Of a DNA stretch of 64,000 nt, positions 26,504 to 35,328 are shown piece after piece. The stretch is taken from positions 38,889-102,888 of the forward strand of contig JACRJB010000015.1 in assembly GCA_016215605.1 (NCBI GenBank), read 5' to 3'. The translations under genes and the position numbers were made by a program. Under the pieces are notes generated by a model. That model was given only the letters and a program-made list of their open reading frames with translations. It searched no databases and had not been told where the DNA came from. The first letter of the stretch is position 1, and every line of letters begins with the position of its first letter. Source of the stretch: Rhodopseudomonas palustris (GTDB lineage Bacteria; Pseudomonadota; Alphaproteobacteria; Rhizobiales; Xanthobacteraceae).

Positions 26504-27997
26504 ATGACGACCACAGCCCGAGGTGTCGTCGGCGGCACCGCCCTGGCCGTCGCCGCGATGGTGGCGCTTCGTCTGGTCGCGGCGGCGGTGACGCCGCTGA
26601 CCTTCGACGAAGCCTATTACTGGACCTGGTCCAAGCATCTCGCCGCGTCCTATTTCGATCATCCGCCGATGGTGGCGCTGGTGATCCGGCTCGGCACGCT
26701 GATCGCCGGCGACACCGAACTCGGCGTCCGGCTGATCTCGGTGCTGCTCGCGGTGCCGATGAGCTGGGCGACCTGGCGCGCCGCCGAATTGCTGTTCGGC
26801 GGCCAGCGTCTCGCCGCCAACGCGACGCTGCTGCTCAACGCCACCATGATGGTGTCGATCGGCACCGTGATCGTGACGCCGGACGCGCCGCTGCTGGCGG
26901 CGTCGTGCTTCGTGCTGTACGCGCTGGCGCAGGTGCTGGCGTCGGGCAGAGGGGCGTGGTGGCTGGCGGTCGGCGTCGCGGTCGGCGCGGCGCTGCTGTC
27001 GAAATACACCGCGCTGTTCTTCGGCCCGGCGATCCTGATCTGGCTGCTGTGGGTGCCGAAGCAGCGGCGCTGGTTGCGGACGCCGTGGCCGTATCTCGGC
27101 GGGCTGGTGGCGTTCGCGATGTTCACCCCGGTGGTGCTGTGGAACGCCGAGCACGAGTGGATCTCGTTCGTCAAGCAGCTCGGCCGCGCCCGGGTCGAGG
27201 GCTTCAACCCGGGCTACCTGCTCGAGCTGGTGCCGACCCAGTTCGTTCTGGCGACGCCGCTGGTCTACATCCTGGGTCTGATGGGACTGTACGCGCTGGC
27301 GCGCGGCGCCGGCGCGTCCGGCGCACGGGTGCTGATCAATGCGATCGTCTGGACCATCGCGCTGTATTTCGCCTGGCAGGCGACCCACGACCGGGTCGAG
27401 GGCAACTGGCTCGGCGCGCTGTATCCGGCGTTCGCGGTCGCTGCGGCGGTCGCAGTCACCGCGGTGCCGTGGCGGCCGCGGGCGCAGCGGGTCGCGGATT
27501 TTTGCATGCGCTGGGCCACGCCGGTCGGGGTGGTGATGTTCTTGGTTCTGGTGGTCCAGGCCAACACCGGCGTGCTGACCGGCTATAGCCGCGACGCCAG
27601 CGTCCGGGCGGTCGGCGTCGGCTATCCGCAGATCGCCGCGCAGATCGCGGCAATTCGCGAGCAGACCGGGGCGAGCTGCGTGCTTGCCGACGACTACGGC
27701 AACACGGCGTGGCTGGCGTTCTATCTGCCGAAGGGCACCTGCGTCGCGCAGCGCAACGAGCGCTATCGCTGGCTCGCGGCGCCGCCGCCGAGCCCGGAGC
27801 AGCTCGCCGGCAAGTTGCTGCTGGTCGGCGAGACCAACGCCGCCGCCCATCCGGCGCTGCGGGCGACGTTCAGCCGGATCGAGAAGGTCGGCGCGGTCGA
27901 GCGCAAGCGCGGGCCGCTGTTGATCGACACGCTGGAATTGGACATCCTCGACGGCGCCAAGCGCGCCGTGCTGGACAATTCGCCGCCGGTCTATTGA
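26504..27997 (+). CDS. ArnT/PMT-type (GT39) membrane glycosyltransferase
   Basis: The product has 497 residues and about 10-12 membrane helices. The catalytic acidic pair is in the first periplasmic loop (TFDEAYYWTWSKHLAASYFDHPP), where PMT and ArnT enzymes carry their essential Asp/Glu. The C-terminal ~120 residues are a soluble periplasmic domain. It should transfer a sugar from a polyprenyl-phosphate donor to lipid A, another glycan or protein. It lies 7 bp after the GT2-GtrA gene, forming a two-gene donor-transferase operon. The acceptor is unknown. Confidence 0.88.
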   Translation: MTTTARGVVGGTALAVAAMVALRLVAAAVTPLTFDEAYYWTWSKHLAASYFDHPPMVALVIRLGTLIAGDTELGVRLISVLLAVPMSWATWRAAELLFGGQRLAANATLLLNATMMVSIGTVIVTPDAPLLAASCFVLYALAQVLASGRGAWWLAVGVAVGAALLSKYTALFFGPAILIWLLWVPKQRRWLRTPWPYLGGLVAFAMFTPVVLWNAEHEWISFVKQLGRARVEGFNPGYLLELVPTQFVLATPLVYILGLMGLYALARGAGASGARVLINAIVWTIALYFAWQATHDRVEGNWLGALYPAFAVAAAVAVTAVPWRPRAQRVADFCMRWATPVGVVMFLVLVVQANTGVLTGYSRDASVRAVGVGYPQIAAQIAAIREQTGASCVLADDYGNTAWLAFYLPKGTCVAQRNERYRWLAAPPPSPEQLAGKLLLVGETNAAAHPALRATFSRIEKVGAVERKRGPLLIDTLELDILDGAKRAVLDNSPPVY

Positions 27998-28131
27998 GGC
28001 TGGCCGGCTGCCGGTACTTTAGTCTAAACAATTGACGCAGCAAGCTGACCAGCCCGTTTTCTTTGTGCTAGAGGCTGCCGCATCCTCCGCCCAGGCGCGC
28101 GCCGCGCCGTTTCCAACGCACGAGTGACATG

Positions 28132-29349
28132 ATGAACGACACGGTCTTGATTGTGGGAGCCGGACACGCCGGATTTCAGGTCGCCGTCTCGCTGCGCCAG
28201 GCCAAGTACAACGGTCGCATCGCGCTGATCAACGACGAGAAGCATCTGCCGTATCAGCGGCCGCCGCTGTCGAAGGCGTATCTCAAGAGCGGCGGCGATC
28301 CGAACTCGCTGATGTTCCGGCCGGAGAAGTTCTTCCAGGACCAGACCATCGAGCTGATCTCCGGTCGCGCGGTGTCGATCGACCGCGCCGCGCGCAAGCT
28401 GCTGCTGGCGTCCGGCGAGGCGATCGACTACGGCCATCTGGTGCTCGCCACCGGCGCTCGCAACCGTCAGCTCGACGTGCCGAACGCCACGCTGTCCGAC
28501 GTGCTGTATCTGCGCACGCTCGACGAAAGCGAAGTGGTGCGGCAGCGGATGCCGGAGAAGAAGCACGTCGTGGTGATCGGCGCCGGCTTCATCGGACTGG
28601 AATTCGCCGCCACCGCGCGGGCCAAGGGCCTCGAGGTCGACGTCGTCGAACTGGCGCCGCGGGTGATGGCGCGCGCGGTGACGCCGGAAATCTCCAGCTA
28701 CTTCCACGACCGCCACACCGCCTCGGGCATCCGCCTCCACTATGGCGTCCGCGCCACCGAGATCGAAGGCGAGGGCGGCCGGGTCACCGGCGTGGCGCTC
28801 AGCGACGGCCGCACCTTGCCGTGCGACCTGATCGTGGTCGGCGTCGGCGTGATCCCGAATGTCGAACTGGCGGCGGCGGCGGGTCTGCCGACGGCGTCCG
28901 GCATCATCGTCGACGAGCAGCTGCTCACCGAGGATCCGAACATCTCCGCGATCGGCGACTCCGCGCTGTTCAACAGCGTGCGTTTCGGCGAGGTGATGCG
29001 GGTGGAGTCGGTGCAGAACGCCACCGATCAGGCGCGCTGCGTCGCGGCGCGGCTGACCGGCTCGCCCGCGACTTACGACGGCTATCCGTGGTTCTGGTCC
29101 GACCAGGGCGACGACAAGCTGCAGATCGCCGGCCTCACCGCCGGCTTCGATCAGGTCGTGGTCCGCGGCAGCGTCGCCGAGCGCTCGTTCTCGGCGTTCT
29201 GCTACAAGGACGGCAAACTGATCGGCATCGAATCCGTCAACCGCGCCGCCGACCACGTGTTCGGCCGCAAGATCCTGCCGCTCGGCAAGTCGATCACGCC
29301 GGAACAGGCGGTGGACACGAGCTTCGACCTGAAGAAGGCGATGGCGTAG
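28132..29349 (+). CDS. NAD(P)H-dependent ferredoxin reductase, palustrisredoxin reductase (PuR)-like
   Basis: The product is 405 residues from the second of two adjacent ATGs (28129/28132), chosen to match my memory of the PuR N-terminus MNDTVLI. FAD motif GAGHAGFQ at ~8-15, NAD motif VIGAGFIGLEFA at ~147 and a C-terminal reductase domain (SDQGDDKLQIAGL) place it with putidaredoxin/rhodocoxin reductases. PuR passes electrons from NADH to the [2Fe-2S] ferredoxin that feeds CYP199A P450s. No ferredoxin gene is adjacent, so its partner is encoded elsewhere. Confidence 0.9.
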   Translation: MNDTVLIVGAGHAGFQVAVSLRQAKYNGRIALINDEKHLPYQRPPLSKAYLKSGGDPNSLMFRPEKFFQDQTIELISGRAVSIDRAARKLLLASGEAIDYGHLVLATGARNRQLDVPNATLSDVLYLRTLDESEVVRQRMPEKKHVVVIGAGFIGLEFAATARAKGLEVDVVELAPRVMARAVTPEISSYFHDRHTASGIRLHYGVRATEIEGEGGRVTGVALSDGRTLPCDLIVVGVGVIPNVELAAAAGLPTASGIIVDEQLLTEDPNISAIGDSALFNSVRFGEVMRVESVQNATDQARCVAARLTGSPATYDGYPWFWSDQGDDKLQIAGLTAGFDQVVVRGSVAERSFSAFCYKDGKLIGIESVNRAADHVFGRKILPLGKSITPEQAVDTSFDLKKAMA

Positions 29350-29367
29350 TTCGCGCCGCTACGCGCG

Positions 29368-30357
29368 CTACGCGGGCTCCGGCGCGTGCTCGTTGAGCTG
29401 CGCGTGCTGGTCGAGGGGCGCGAGAAAACTGGCGAAGACGTAGCCGTCGAGCACGCCGTCGCCTTCGAGGTCGACGCGCGCCCAGGCCGGATCCGTCCCG
29501 CCAGCCGTGACGACGGTGAGTTCGGTCCCCAACGCCAGCGTCTTTTCCGAACCGAAATCGATGCCGGGTCCGCCGCGTAGCTTGAGCCCGCCGCGGGCGA
29601 TCACCGCGTAGCGGCCAGGTGCGAGCGCCACGGCGCTGGCGCCCGCTTCACCGGCGCCAGCCGCGCCGACACCGGCCACGTCGACACCCCGCGACGTCGT
29701 CAGATAGTCGAAGATCCGTTCGCCGTAGTATTTCTCGCCATCGAAAAAGCCCTGCTTCAATTTGCGCGCCGGATTGTAGCCGCCGGTGTTATAGGCGATC
29801 GCGACCGCGGCGAATTCGAGGTCGCTCAGGCTGGTGCGGGTCTCGAAGCCTAGCTTCTTCAGGCCGCGGCGCAATTCTCCTAGGCATTGAGCCAGCGAGT
29901 CGCCGAACTTTTCGTAGCGTCGGTCGAGGAAGTAGTCGGGGTCCTCGCGGAAGAACTGCAGGTCGCGCTGGAAGACGCCGTAGCCGTGACAGAACTTGTT
30001 GGGATTGCTGACGGCGCCGTGATAGCCGGGGATATAGGCCGCCATGTCTTCCAGCGCGGCGCGGGCGATGTCGAACATCCTGCGGCCGTTCGTTTCGGCG
30101 ATGAGTGAATCCTTCGATCGCGGAAACGCTTGTCGTCCCTTGCCGGGGCCCTGATAGTCGATCGTGTCGCCGACGCAGAGCGCCAGCACGCGGTCCAGTG
30201 GCAGGGATTTCTTGCGGAGCACCGACCAGATGTAGCCGGTCTCCTGGCAGGCGATCGCGATGATCATGTCGGCATCGAACGGCGTCCCCGGCAACGCCGC
30301 GTCGATCTGGCTCCGAAACTGCTGCTTGAACCATCGAATGTCATCGGTCGTTGGCAT
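29368..30357 (-). CDS. Lytic-transglycosylase/lysozyme-like protein with C-terminal SH3b domain
   Basis: The product has 329 residues and no signal peptide. The N-terminal ~225 residues show a GH23-like pattern: a Glu in IACQETGYIW near residue 50, GYGVFQRDLQF near 145 and AVAIAYNTGGYNP near 205, matching the E...GxxQ...AYNxG order of lytic transglycosylases. An Ala/Gly linker leads to an SH3b-like module, GRYAVIARGGLKLRGGPGID. The same module ends the neighbouring protein at 30415. It probably cuts peptidoglycan; how it leaves the cytoplasm is not evident. Confidence 0.75.
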   Translation of the reverse strand: MPTTDDIRWFKQQFRSQIDAALPGTPFDADMIIAIACQETGYIWSVLRKKSLPLDRVLALCVGDTIDYQGPGKGRQAFPRSKDSLIAETNGRRMFDIARAALEDMAAYIPGYHGAVSNPNKFCHGYGVFQRDLQFFREDPDYFLDRRYEKFGDSLAQCLGELRRGLKKLGFETRTSLSDLEFAAVAIAYNTGGYNPARKLKQGFFDGEKYYGERIFDYLTTSRGVDVAGVGAAGAGEAGASAVALAPGRYAVIARGGLKLRGGPGIDFGSEKTLALGTELTVVTAGGTDPAWARVDLEGDGVLDGYVFASFLAPLDQHAQLNEHAPEPA

Positions 30358-30414
30358 CGCGAGCTCCGTTCACATGTGTTGCTCTTGAATCCGTTATCCG
30401 CAGCCGGCCACCGG

Positions 30415-31155
30415 CTAGGCGACGTCGCCGGGTTGATGACTCGAAGCGAGGGCCGCGAGAAATGGAGCGAAGACGTAACCGTCGAGCACGCCGTCGCCCT
30501 CGACGTCGACGCAGGCCCAATTCCCGCCGGGGCCTTCGAATTGCGTCACGGTCAGCTCGGTACCGAGCGCGAGGGTCTTCTCGGAGCCGAAATCAGGACC
30601 GGGGCCGCCTCGCAGCTTCAGGCCGCTGCGGGCCACGACGGCGTAGCGGCCCGGTGCCGCCGGCTCAGCGGGGACGGTCTCGGCGAGCGCTGCCGGCGTT
30701 CGCCATCCGGCCTCCGCGGCGTCTCGCAGCCATTGCGGCGCATTGATCGATTTGCCGCCGGCGCCCCATGTCAGCGTCTGATGATCGTTGATCGACGTGC
30801 CGAAGCCGACGTGGATGGTGCGCGCGCCCATGTAATCGACGCCGGCGCCGATCCCGGTTGCACCTGCCGCGGCCGCGGCGGTGATGAAAGCAAGGACTGT
30901 CGCGGGCGCTGCGTGGTCGGTGAAAGCGAGCGCCGTCCCTTGGACCACGAGCTGGAGATCCGCGGCACGCCCGCGATCGTGGCGTGTCGAACCGGTGCGG
31001 CGCGTGCCCTCGCCGAGGGTATCCTGGCCGCCGGAGGTGATGACGACGGTGTCGATCCCCGCGGATTGCGCGGCGATGGACAGCACTTTCTGCAGTTCGC
31101 TCGAGATCGGCTTGTTTCGGATGGCGCCCGGTGGAGGACCTGTAAAATTAGCCAT
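30415..31155 (-). CDS. M15-like peptidase-fold protein with C-terminal SH3b domain
   Basis: The product has 246 residues and no signal peptide. The N-terminal ~150 residues carry STRHDRGRAADLQL, which fits the zinc-binding SxHxxGxAxD pattern of M15/VanY-like peptidases, and a later IHVGFG that could give the last His ligand. The C-terminal SH3b-like module GRYAVVARSGLKLRGGPGPD is nearly the same as in the 29368 protein. It is probably a peptidoglycan peptide-cleaving partner of that protein, 57 bp apart on the same strand. A structural non-enzymatic role cannot be excluded. Confidence 0.7.
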   Translation of the reverse strand: MANFTGPPPGAIRNKPISSELQKVLSIAAQSAGIDTVVITSGGQDTLGEGTRRTGSTRHDRGRAADLQLVVQGTALAFTDHAAPATVLAFITAAAAAGATGIGAGVDYMGARTIHVGFGTSINDHQTLTWGAGGKSINAPQWLRDAAEAGWRTPAALAETVPAEPAAPGRYAVVARSGLKLRGGPGPDFGSEKTLALGTELTVTQFEGPGGNWACVDVEGDGVLDGYVFAPFLAALASSHQPGDVA

Positions 31156-31442
31156 GCGCTTGCTCGCAATGAATGTGACTACGACTGAAATTCATCGGAC
31201 CGTGCACGCAAGATGCGCCACGCCGTCACGATGCATCGTTCCAAATTCAACCTGCAGCCGATGGGATTGTCGTGCCGATCGGCTCTCGCACTGATCGGCC
31301 ATCGGTCAAATCAGGCAAGATCAGTTTCCAATATCGTCTCGATCACTCTAAAAAGCTGAGCGATGCTACTCCAGTTGCTCGATCGACTCAACGGCGAACT
31401 GCGGAGTCCGCCGTTCGTATCGCGCTGCATCGCAACGGCGGA

Positions 31443-32336
31443 CTACGCCGTCGCCGCGAATTCCCGCTGCACCGCTGCGATATCGGCGAGGGTCGGCAGG
31501 CCGGCCTCGTTGCCGAGCTTCTGGATCTTGTAGGTCGAGGCGGCGCGGGCGAATTCGAAGTGCTGCTGCCAGCTCTTCTCCGGACTGTTGAGATACGAGA
31601 ACACATAGGCGCCGTGAAACACGTCGCCGGCGCCGTTGGTGTCGAGCACGCGTTCGCGCGGGATCGACAGCGCCGGCAGCGTGCGCACCGTGCGGGTCTC
31701 GTCGTACCAGACCAGGCCGCGCTCGCCCTGGGTCACGCCGCCGACCCGGCAGCCGCGCGATTTCAGATAGTCGAGCATCCGGTCCGGCGTCAGGTCCATC
31801 TGCTCGCACAGCCGCTCGGCGACGATCGCGACGTCGATGAATTCCAGCAGCTCGTGGGTGTTGGTGCGCAGGCCGCCGCCGTCGAGCGAGGTCAGGATGC
31901 CGCTCTCGCGGCACAGCCTGGCGTAGTGGATCGCGGCGTCGGGCTGATGGCCGTCGACGTGCAATGCGCGGCAGTTGCCGAGGTTGAGCAGCGGGAAGGG
32001 GTGGATGTGCTCGTCGTCGCGGCAGCGCACGATCGCGCGCTTGCCGTCCTTCGGCATGATGAAGGACAGCGACGACGAGGCGACCTTGCGCGGATGGATC
32101 TCGATCCCGTACTTGGCGCTCATGTCCTGAAACATCCGCCCCAGCCAGTCATTGGCGATGGTGGCGATCAGGTCGGGGACGACGCCGAGCTTGGCGCAGC
32201 AGAACGCCGCGGTCACGGCGTTGCCGCCGAACGACACCGCGTAGTCGGACGCCACGTGCTTCTCGTCGCCGGTCGGCATGTGGTCGGTGATGAACGTGAC
32301 GTCGATATAGGTCTGTCCGATGAAGAGTGCGTGCAT
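31443..32336 (-). CDS. PfkB family carbohydrate kinase
   Basis: The product is 297 residues from ATG 32336 (MHALFIGQTYIDVTF). PfkB signature 1 lies in VSFGGNAVTAAFCCAKLG and signature 2 in VLDTNGAGDVFHGAYVFSYL, with the catalytic Asp in GAGD. Members phosphorylate sugars or nucleosides; sulfofructose and ribose kinases are nearby groups. There is no sugar transporter or catabolic gene beside it, so the substrate is open. Confidence 0.88.
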   Translation of the reverse strand: MHALFIGQTYIDVTFITDHMPTGDEKHVASDYAVSFGGNAVTAAFCCAKLGVVPDLIATIANDWLGRMFQDMSAKYGIEIHPRKVASSSLSFIMPKDGKRAIVRCRDDEHIHPFPLLNLGNCRALHVDGHQPDAAIHYARLCRESGILTSLDGGGLRTNTHELLEFIDVAIVAERLCEQMDLTPDRMLDYLKSRGCRVGGVTQGERGLVWYDETRTVRTLPALSIPRERVLDTNGAGDVFHGAYVFSYLNSPEKSWQQHFEFARAASTYKIQKLGNEAGLPTLADIAAVQREFAATA

Positions 32337-32514
32337 GAGCGTCCCGTACTGCGAGCCTGACCCGGCCTGGATACAATAGCACTGCTTATCGCAGTGCATT
32401 CGCTAAAATAATTCGCAACATCCGAGGGGTTGAGAGAGGCCTTTCGCTGAAAATCCGGTCACAACGACCGGCGCTCTGCCTCGTCCGGGTCAGGGCGCCG
32501 CAGGGAGGACGAGC
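32337..32514. other. Leader/promoter region of the PfkB gene with a 7-bp inverted repeat
   Basis: An inverted repeat GCACTGC-TTATC-GCAGTGC lies at 32379-32397, about 43 bp before the kinase start, where an operator or a leader hairpin would be. The rest shows no clear feature. Confidence 0.45.
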
Positions 32515-32856
32515 GTGTCGGTCTGTTCCAGTTCGGGGGGAGGCGACGTGGCCGCGCAGCCGATCGGTGCGATCGCGGACCATTGGGAGGTCGCGTGGAC
32601 CGACCAGCTGTCTGCCGTCGCGGCTGCGCGCAGTCGATTCAATGCGATGTGTCTGTCAGTTCCGCTGCGGCGACGGTCCAGGGAAGGAACTGCGGGAACC
32701 GACGACACCCGGCGGAAATACCAGGTTTTCGACTTCGTCTTTGACCATATGATCCAGCCGACGCGTTGTGATCGAATCGCACTCCGCACCGCCGCGATGG
32801 CCATCGGGGTCGAGAAAGTGCGTTCGGCCAAGAACACGCGAGGATTGTTTCCATGA
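32515..32856 (+). CDS. Possible 113-residue protein coupled to the VOC gene
   Basis: GTG 32515 follows GCAGGGAGGACGAGC, a good ribosome binding site. The ORF ends in an ATGA overlap with the VOC gene start at 32853, as in coupled operons. The product (MSVCSSSGGGDVAAQPIGAI) has no recognisable domain, and its composition is less typical of this genome than that of its neighbours. It may be a real unknown gene or simply an open frame in the VOC leader. Confidence 0.35.
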   Translation: MSVCSSSGGGDVAAQPIGAIADHWEVAWTDQLSAVAAARSRFNAMCLSVPLRRRSREGTAGTDDTRRKYQVFDFVFDHMIQPTRCDRIALRTAAMAIGVEKVRSAKNTRGLFP

Positions 32857-33764
32857 GCGTCAAAGAGCGCAAGCCCGAGGAGATGCCGGTCGTGAGTCCT
32901 GCAACGCCGGCGGAACGTTCGTCGATCACCGCGATCGATCATCTCGTCGTTCTGGTCAGTGATCTGCCCGCGGCGGTCGCTGCGTATCGGACGCTGCTGG
33001 CGCGCGCGCCGGCCTGGCACGGCCGTGACGACGGTTCCGAGAACGCGCTGTTCACGCTGGGCAACATGTCGCTCGAACTGATGGCCCCCGCCGGCACCGG
33101 CGGCAACGCCGATCGCATCCGCACCGTGATCAATCTGCAGGGCGAAGGGCTCGCCAGCCTGTGCTTCCGGGTGTCCGACATCGGCCGGATGCATCGCCGG
33201 CTCGACCGGCTCGCGATGCAGCCGGACCCGATCGCCGCGGTCGAAGGCCGCGACACCAGCACCGGCGCGACGCTGAGCTGGAAGCGGACCCGCGCCGCGA
33301 CGGCGCTCACCCGCGGCGTCCGCTTGTTCTTCCTCGAACTCGACGCCGAGCGTCCGCTGTCCGAGCCGATCGGGCCGGCGCCGGTCACCGGGATGGATCA
33401 CGTCGTAGTCTCGACTTCGGACCCGGAAAGCGCGGCGGCGCTGTACGGCGCCCGGCTCGGGCTCGACATGGCGCTCGATCGTGCGCATCAGGAATGGGGC
33501 CGGCTGATGTTCTTCCGTTGCGGCGACCTCACCGTCGAGGTGGTGCACCGGCCGGTCGCGGGCTCCGATGCCGACCACGACAAATTGTGGGGCATCAGCT
33601 GGCGGGTCGACGACATCGACGCGACGCGAGCCCGGCTGATCGAGGCCGGCATCACCGTGACCGAGCCGCGCAACGGCCGCAAGCCCGGCACCCGCGTCGT
33701 CACCGTGCGCAGCGGCACCTGCCGGATTCCGACCTTGCTGGTCCAGACGTCGCCGACGACGTAG
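32853..33764 (+). CDS. Two-domain VOC (glyoxalase/bleomycin-resistance fold) protein
   Basis: The product has 303 residues. Two VOC modules begin at ITAIDHLVVLVSDLPAAVAAY (~25) and VTGMDHVVVSTSDPESAAALY (~178). The first has an LELMAP strand with Glu and the second a VEVVHRP strand, both at usual metal-ligand places. Family members include dioxygenases, isomerases and resistance proteins; the layout resembles VOC domain 3 (Glyoxalase_3) proteins. The substrate is unknown. Confidence 0.8.
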   Translation: MSVKERKPEEMPVVSPATPAERSSITAIDHLVVLVSDLPAAVAAYRTLLARAPAWHGRDDGSENALFTLGNMSLELMAPAGTGGNADRIRTVINLQGEGLASLCFRVSDIGRMHRRLDRLAMQPDPIAAVEGRDTSTGATLSWKRTRAATALTRGVRLFFLELDAERPLSEPIGPAPVTGMDHVVVSTSDPESAAALYGARLGLDMALDRAHQEWGRLMFFRCGDLTVEVVHRPVAGSDADHDKLWGISWRVDDIDATRARLIEAGITVTEPRNGRKPGTRVVTVRSGTCRIPTLLVQTSPTT

Positions 33765-33870
33765 AGCGTTTTCGAGCGAAGTGGAGACCGGTTCGCGTGA
33801 AGAAAACGCGTCAAAATAAGAATCTAGAGCTTTTTCGGTTCTGATTCTATCAGAACCGGAAAAGCTCTAG
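33764..33870. repeat. Palindromic repeat, family F (AGCGTTTTCGAGC / CTAGAGCTTTTTC type)
   Basis: It has two hairpins. The first has GCGTTTTC and GAAAACGC arms. The second has 22-bp arms at 33824-33845 and 33849-33870 (CTAGAGCTTTTTCGGTTCTG and complement) with one mismatch and a 3-base loop. Elements starting AGCGTTTTCGAGCGAAGTGG are widespread in Rhizobiales genomes. It lies between the convergent VOC and P450 genes and could end transcription in both directions. Confidence 0.85.
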
Positions 33871-35094
33871 TCAGCCGCCGAGCCGGCACGGCACCCGCAG
33901 ATAGCCGCGAAACCGCACACGCCCGCCGCGCGACGGCGCGCCGTCGACCGTGTAGTTCGGGAAGCGCGCCAGAAAGCGCGTCAGCGCGATCACGCCTTCG
34001 AGCCGCGCCAGCGCCATGCCGGCGCATTGATGCGGTCCGGTGGCGAAGGCGAGGTGCCGGTTCGGTGTGCGTGCGATGTCGAAGCGGTCGGGATCGGGAA
34101 ACTGCGCCGGGTCGCGGTTGGCGGCGCCGATGCACAGCGTCAGCGAAGTGTTCGCCGGCATGGTGACGCCGCCGATCGTGGCCTCCGCGGTGGTGATGCG
34201 GTTGCCGAGCTGGTTCGAACTCTCGTAGCGCAGGATTTCCTCGACCGCGGTCCGCGCCAGCCCCGGCTGCGCAATCAGCCGCTGCTTTTCCGCCAGGTTG
34301 GCGTCGAGCGCGACCAGGCCGTTGCCGATCAGGTTGGTGGTGGTCTCGTGTCCGGCGTTGAGCAGGAAGATGCAGTTGTGCAGCAGTTCCTTGGCGGTGA
34401 GCTGTTCGCCGGTGCCGTCGCCCTGGATCAGCCGGGTCAGCACGTCGTGCTCCGGATCGCCCGGCGCGGCGCGGCGGCGCGCGATCAGGGTTTCGAGATA
34501 GGCGAGGAAGTCGCGGATCGCTTCGTTGCCACGCGCGAACACCTCGGCGCCGATCACCGGCTCCAGCGCGCCGAGGATCGCCAGCGACCAGTCGCGCAGC
34601 GGGCCGCGCTCGTCGTGTGGCACGCCGAGCAGATTGCCGATCACCTCGATCGGAATCGCGGCGGCGAAGTCCTCGATCAGATCGACGTCGCCCTTCGCCG
34701 CCATGGCATCGAGCAGCCGCTCGACCAGCGCGATCAAGTCCGGCTCCATCCCGGCGATCGCGCGCGGCGACAGCGCGCCGGTGATCAGCCGCCGCACCCG
34801 TGTGTGCGCCGGCGGGTCGTTGAACACCAGGCTGGTGGTGTGATGCTCGAACAGCAGCGAGTCGCCGTATTTCGGCGCGAACTCGCGTTTCTTGTCGGAG
34901 CTGAACAGCGCGGTGTTCTTGTAGACCGCGACCAGATCGTCGTAGCGGGTCAGGACATAGCCGCCGTTGCGCAGCCGCTTGACCGGCTGGTGCGTCCGCA
35001 GGGCATGATAGGTCGGGTAGGGATTGTCGTAGAACGCGGGCGTCAGCCGCTCCAGGTCGAACGCCGCCGCCAGCTCGCTTGAGGCCGTTTCCAT
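33871..35094 (-). CDS. Cytochrome P450 (class I, soluble)
   Basis: The product is 407 residues from ATG 35094. The haem-binding motif FATGPHQCAGMALAR has the Cys near residue 355. The I-helix oxygen-activation motif is LNAGHETTTN and the K-helix ExxR is EEILRY. There is no membrane anchor, so it needs a separate ferredoxin and reductase, possibly the PuR-like enzyme 5 kb away. It is divergent from the TetR-RND operon at 35329. The substrate is unknown. Confidence 0.93.
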   Translation of the reverse strand: METASSELAAAFDLERLTPAFYDNPYPTYHALRTHQPVKRLRNGGYVLTRYDDLVAVYKNTALFSSDKKREFAPKYGDSLLFEHHTTSLVFNDPPAHTRVRRLITGALSPRAIAGMEPDLIALVERLLDAMAAKGDVDLIEDFAAAIPIEVIGNLLGVPHDERGPLRDWSLAILGALEPVIGAEVFARGNEAIRDFLAYLETLIARRRAAPGDPEHDVLTRLIQGDGTGEQLTAKELLHNCIFLLNAGHETTTNLIGNGLVALDANLAEKQRLIAQPGLARTAVEEILRYESSNQLGNRITTAEATIGGVTMPANTSLTLCIGAANRDPAQFPDPDRFDIARTPNRHLAFATGPHQCAGMALARLEGVIALTRFLARFPNYTVDGAPSRGGRVRFRGYLRVPCRLGG

Positions 35095-35308
35095 GTCGTT
35101 CCCGTTGTTCTTGTTGGCGCGTTTATAGAGCGTCTCGGAACGAAGTGCATCTCGATGCGCGGACTGCCTCGCTGTCCAGCCCCGGTCCGGCATCCGCCTG
35201 CTGAAAATCAACCGACGACCCCCGCAAGGCCTCGAAAACGCAGCTTTTGGGTGGCTTCTACGCTCACGATTCAGTGCGTTGCAGCGAACCCAATTGACAA
35301 TCCCGTAG

Positions 35309-35324
35309 GTGAGTGCCTACTCAC
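35309..35324. promoter_or_regulatory. Inverted repeat operator in the P450-tetR intergenic region
   Basis: GTGAGT-GCCT-ACTCAC is a perfect inverted repeat 5 bp before the tetR start. It lies downstream of a TTGACA hexamer at 35294-35299, so it would overlap the -10 region of the tetR promoter. It is a likely binding site for the TetR protein, controlling the RND operon and perhaps the divergent P450. Confidence 0.7.
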
Positions 35325-35328
35325 GAAA

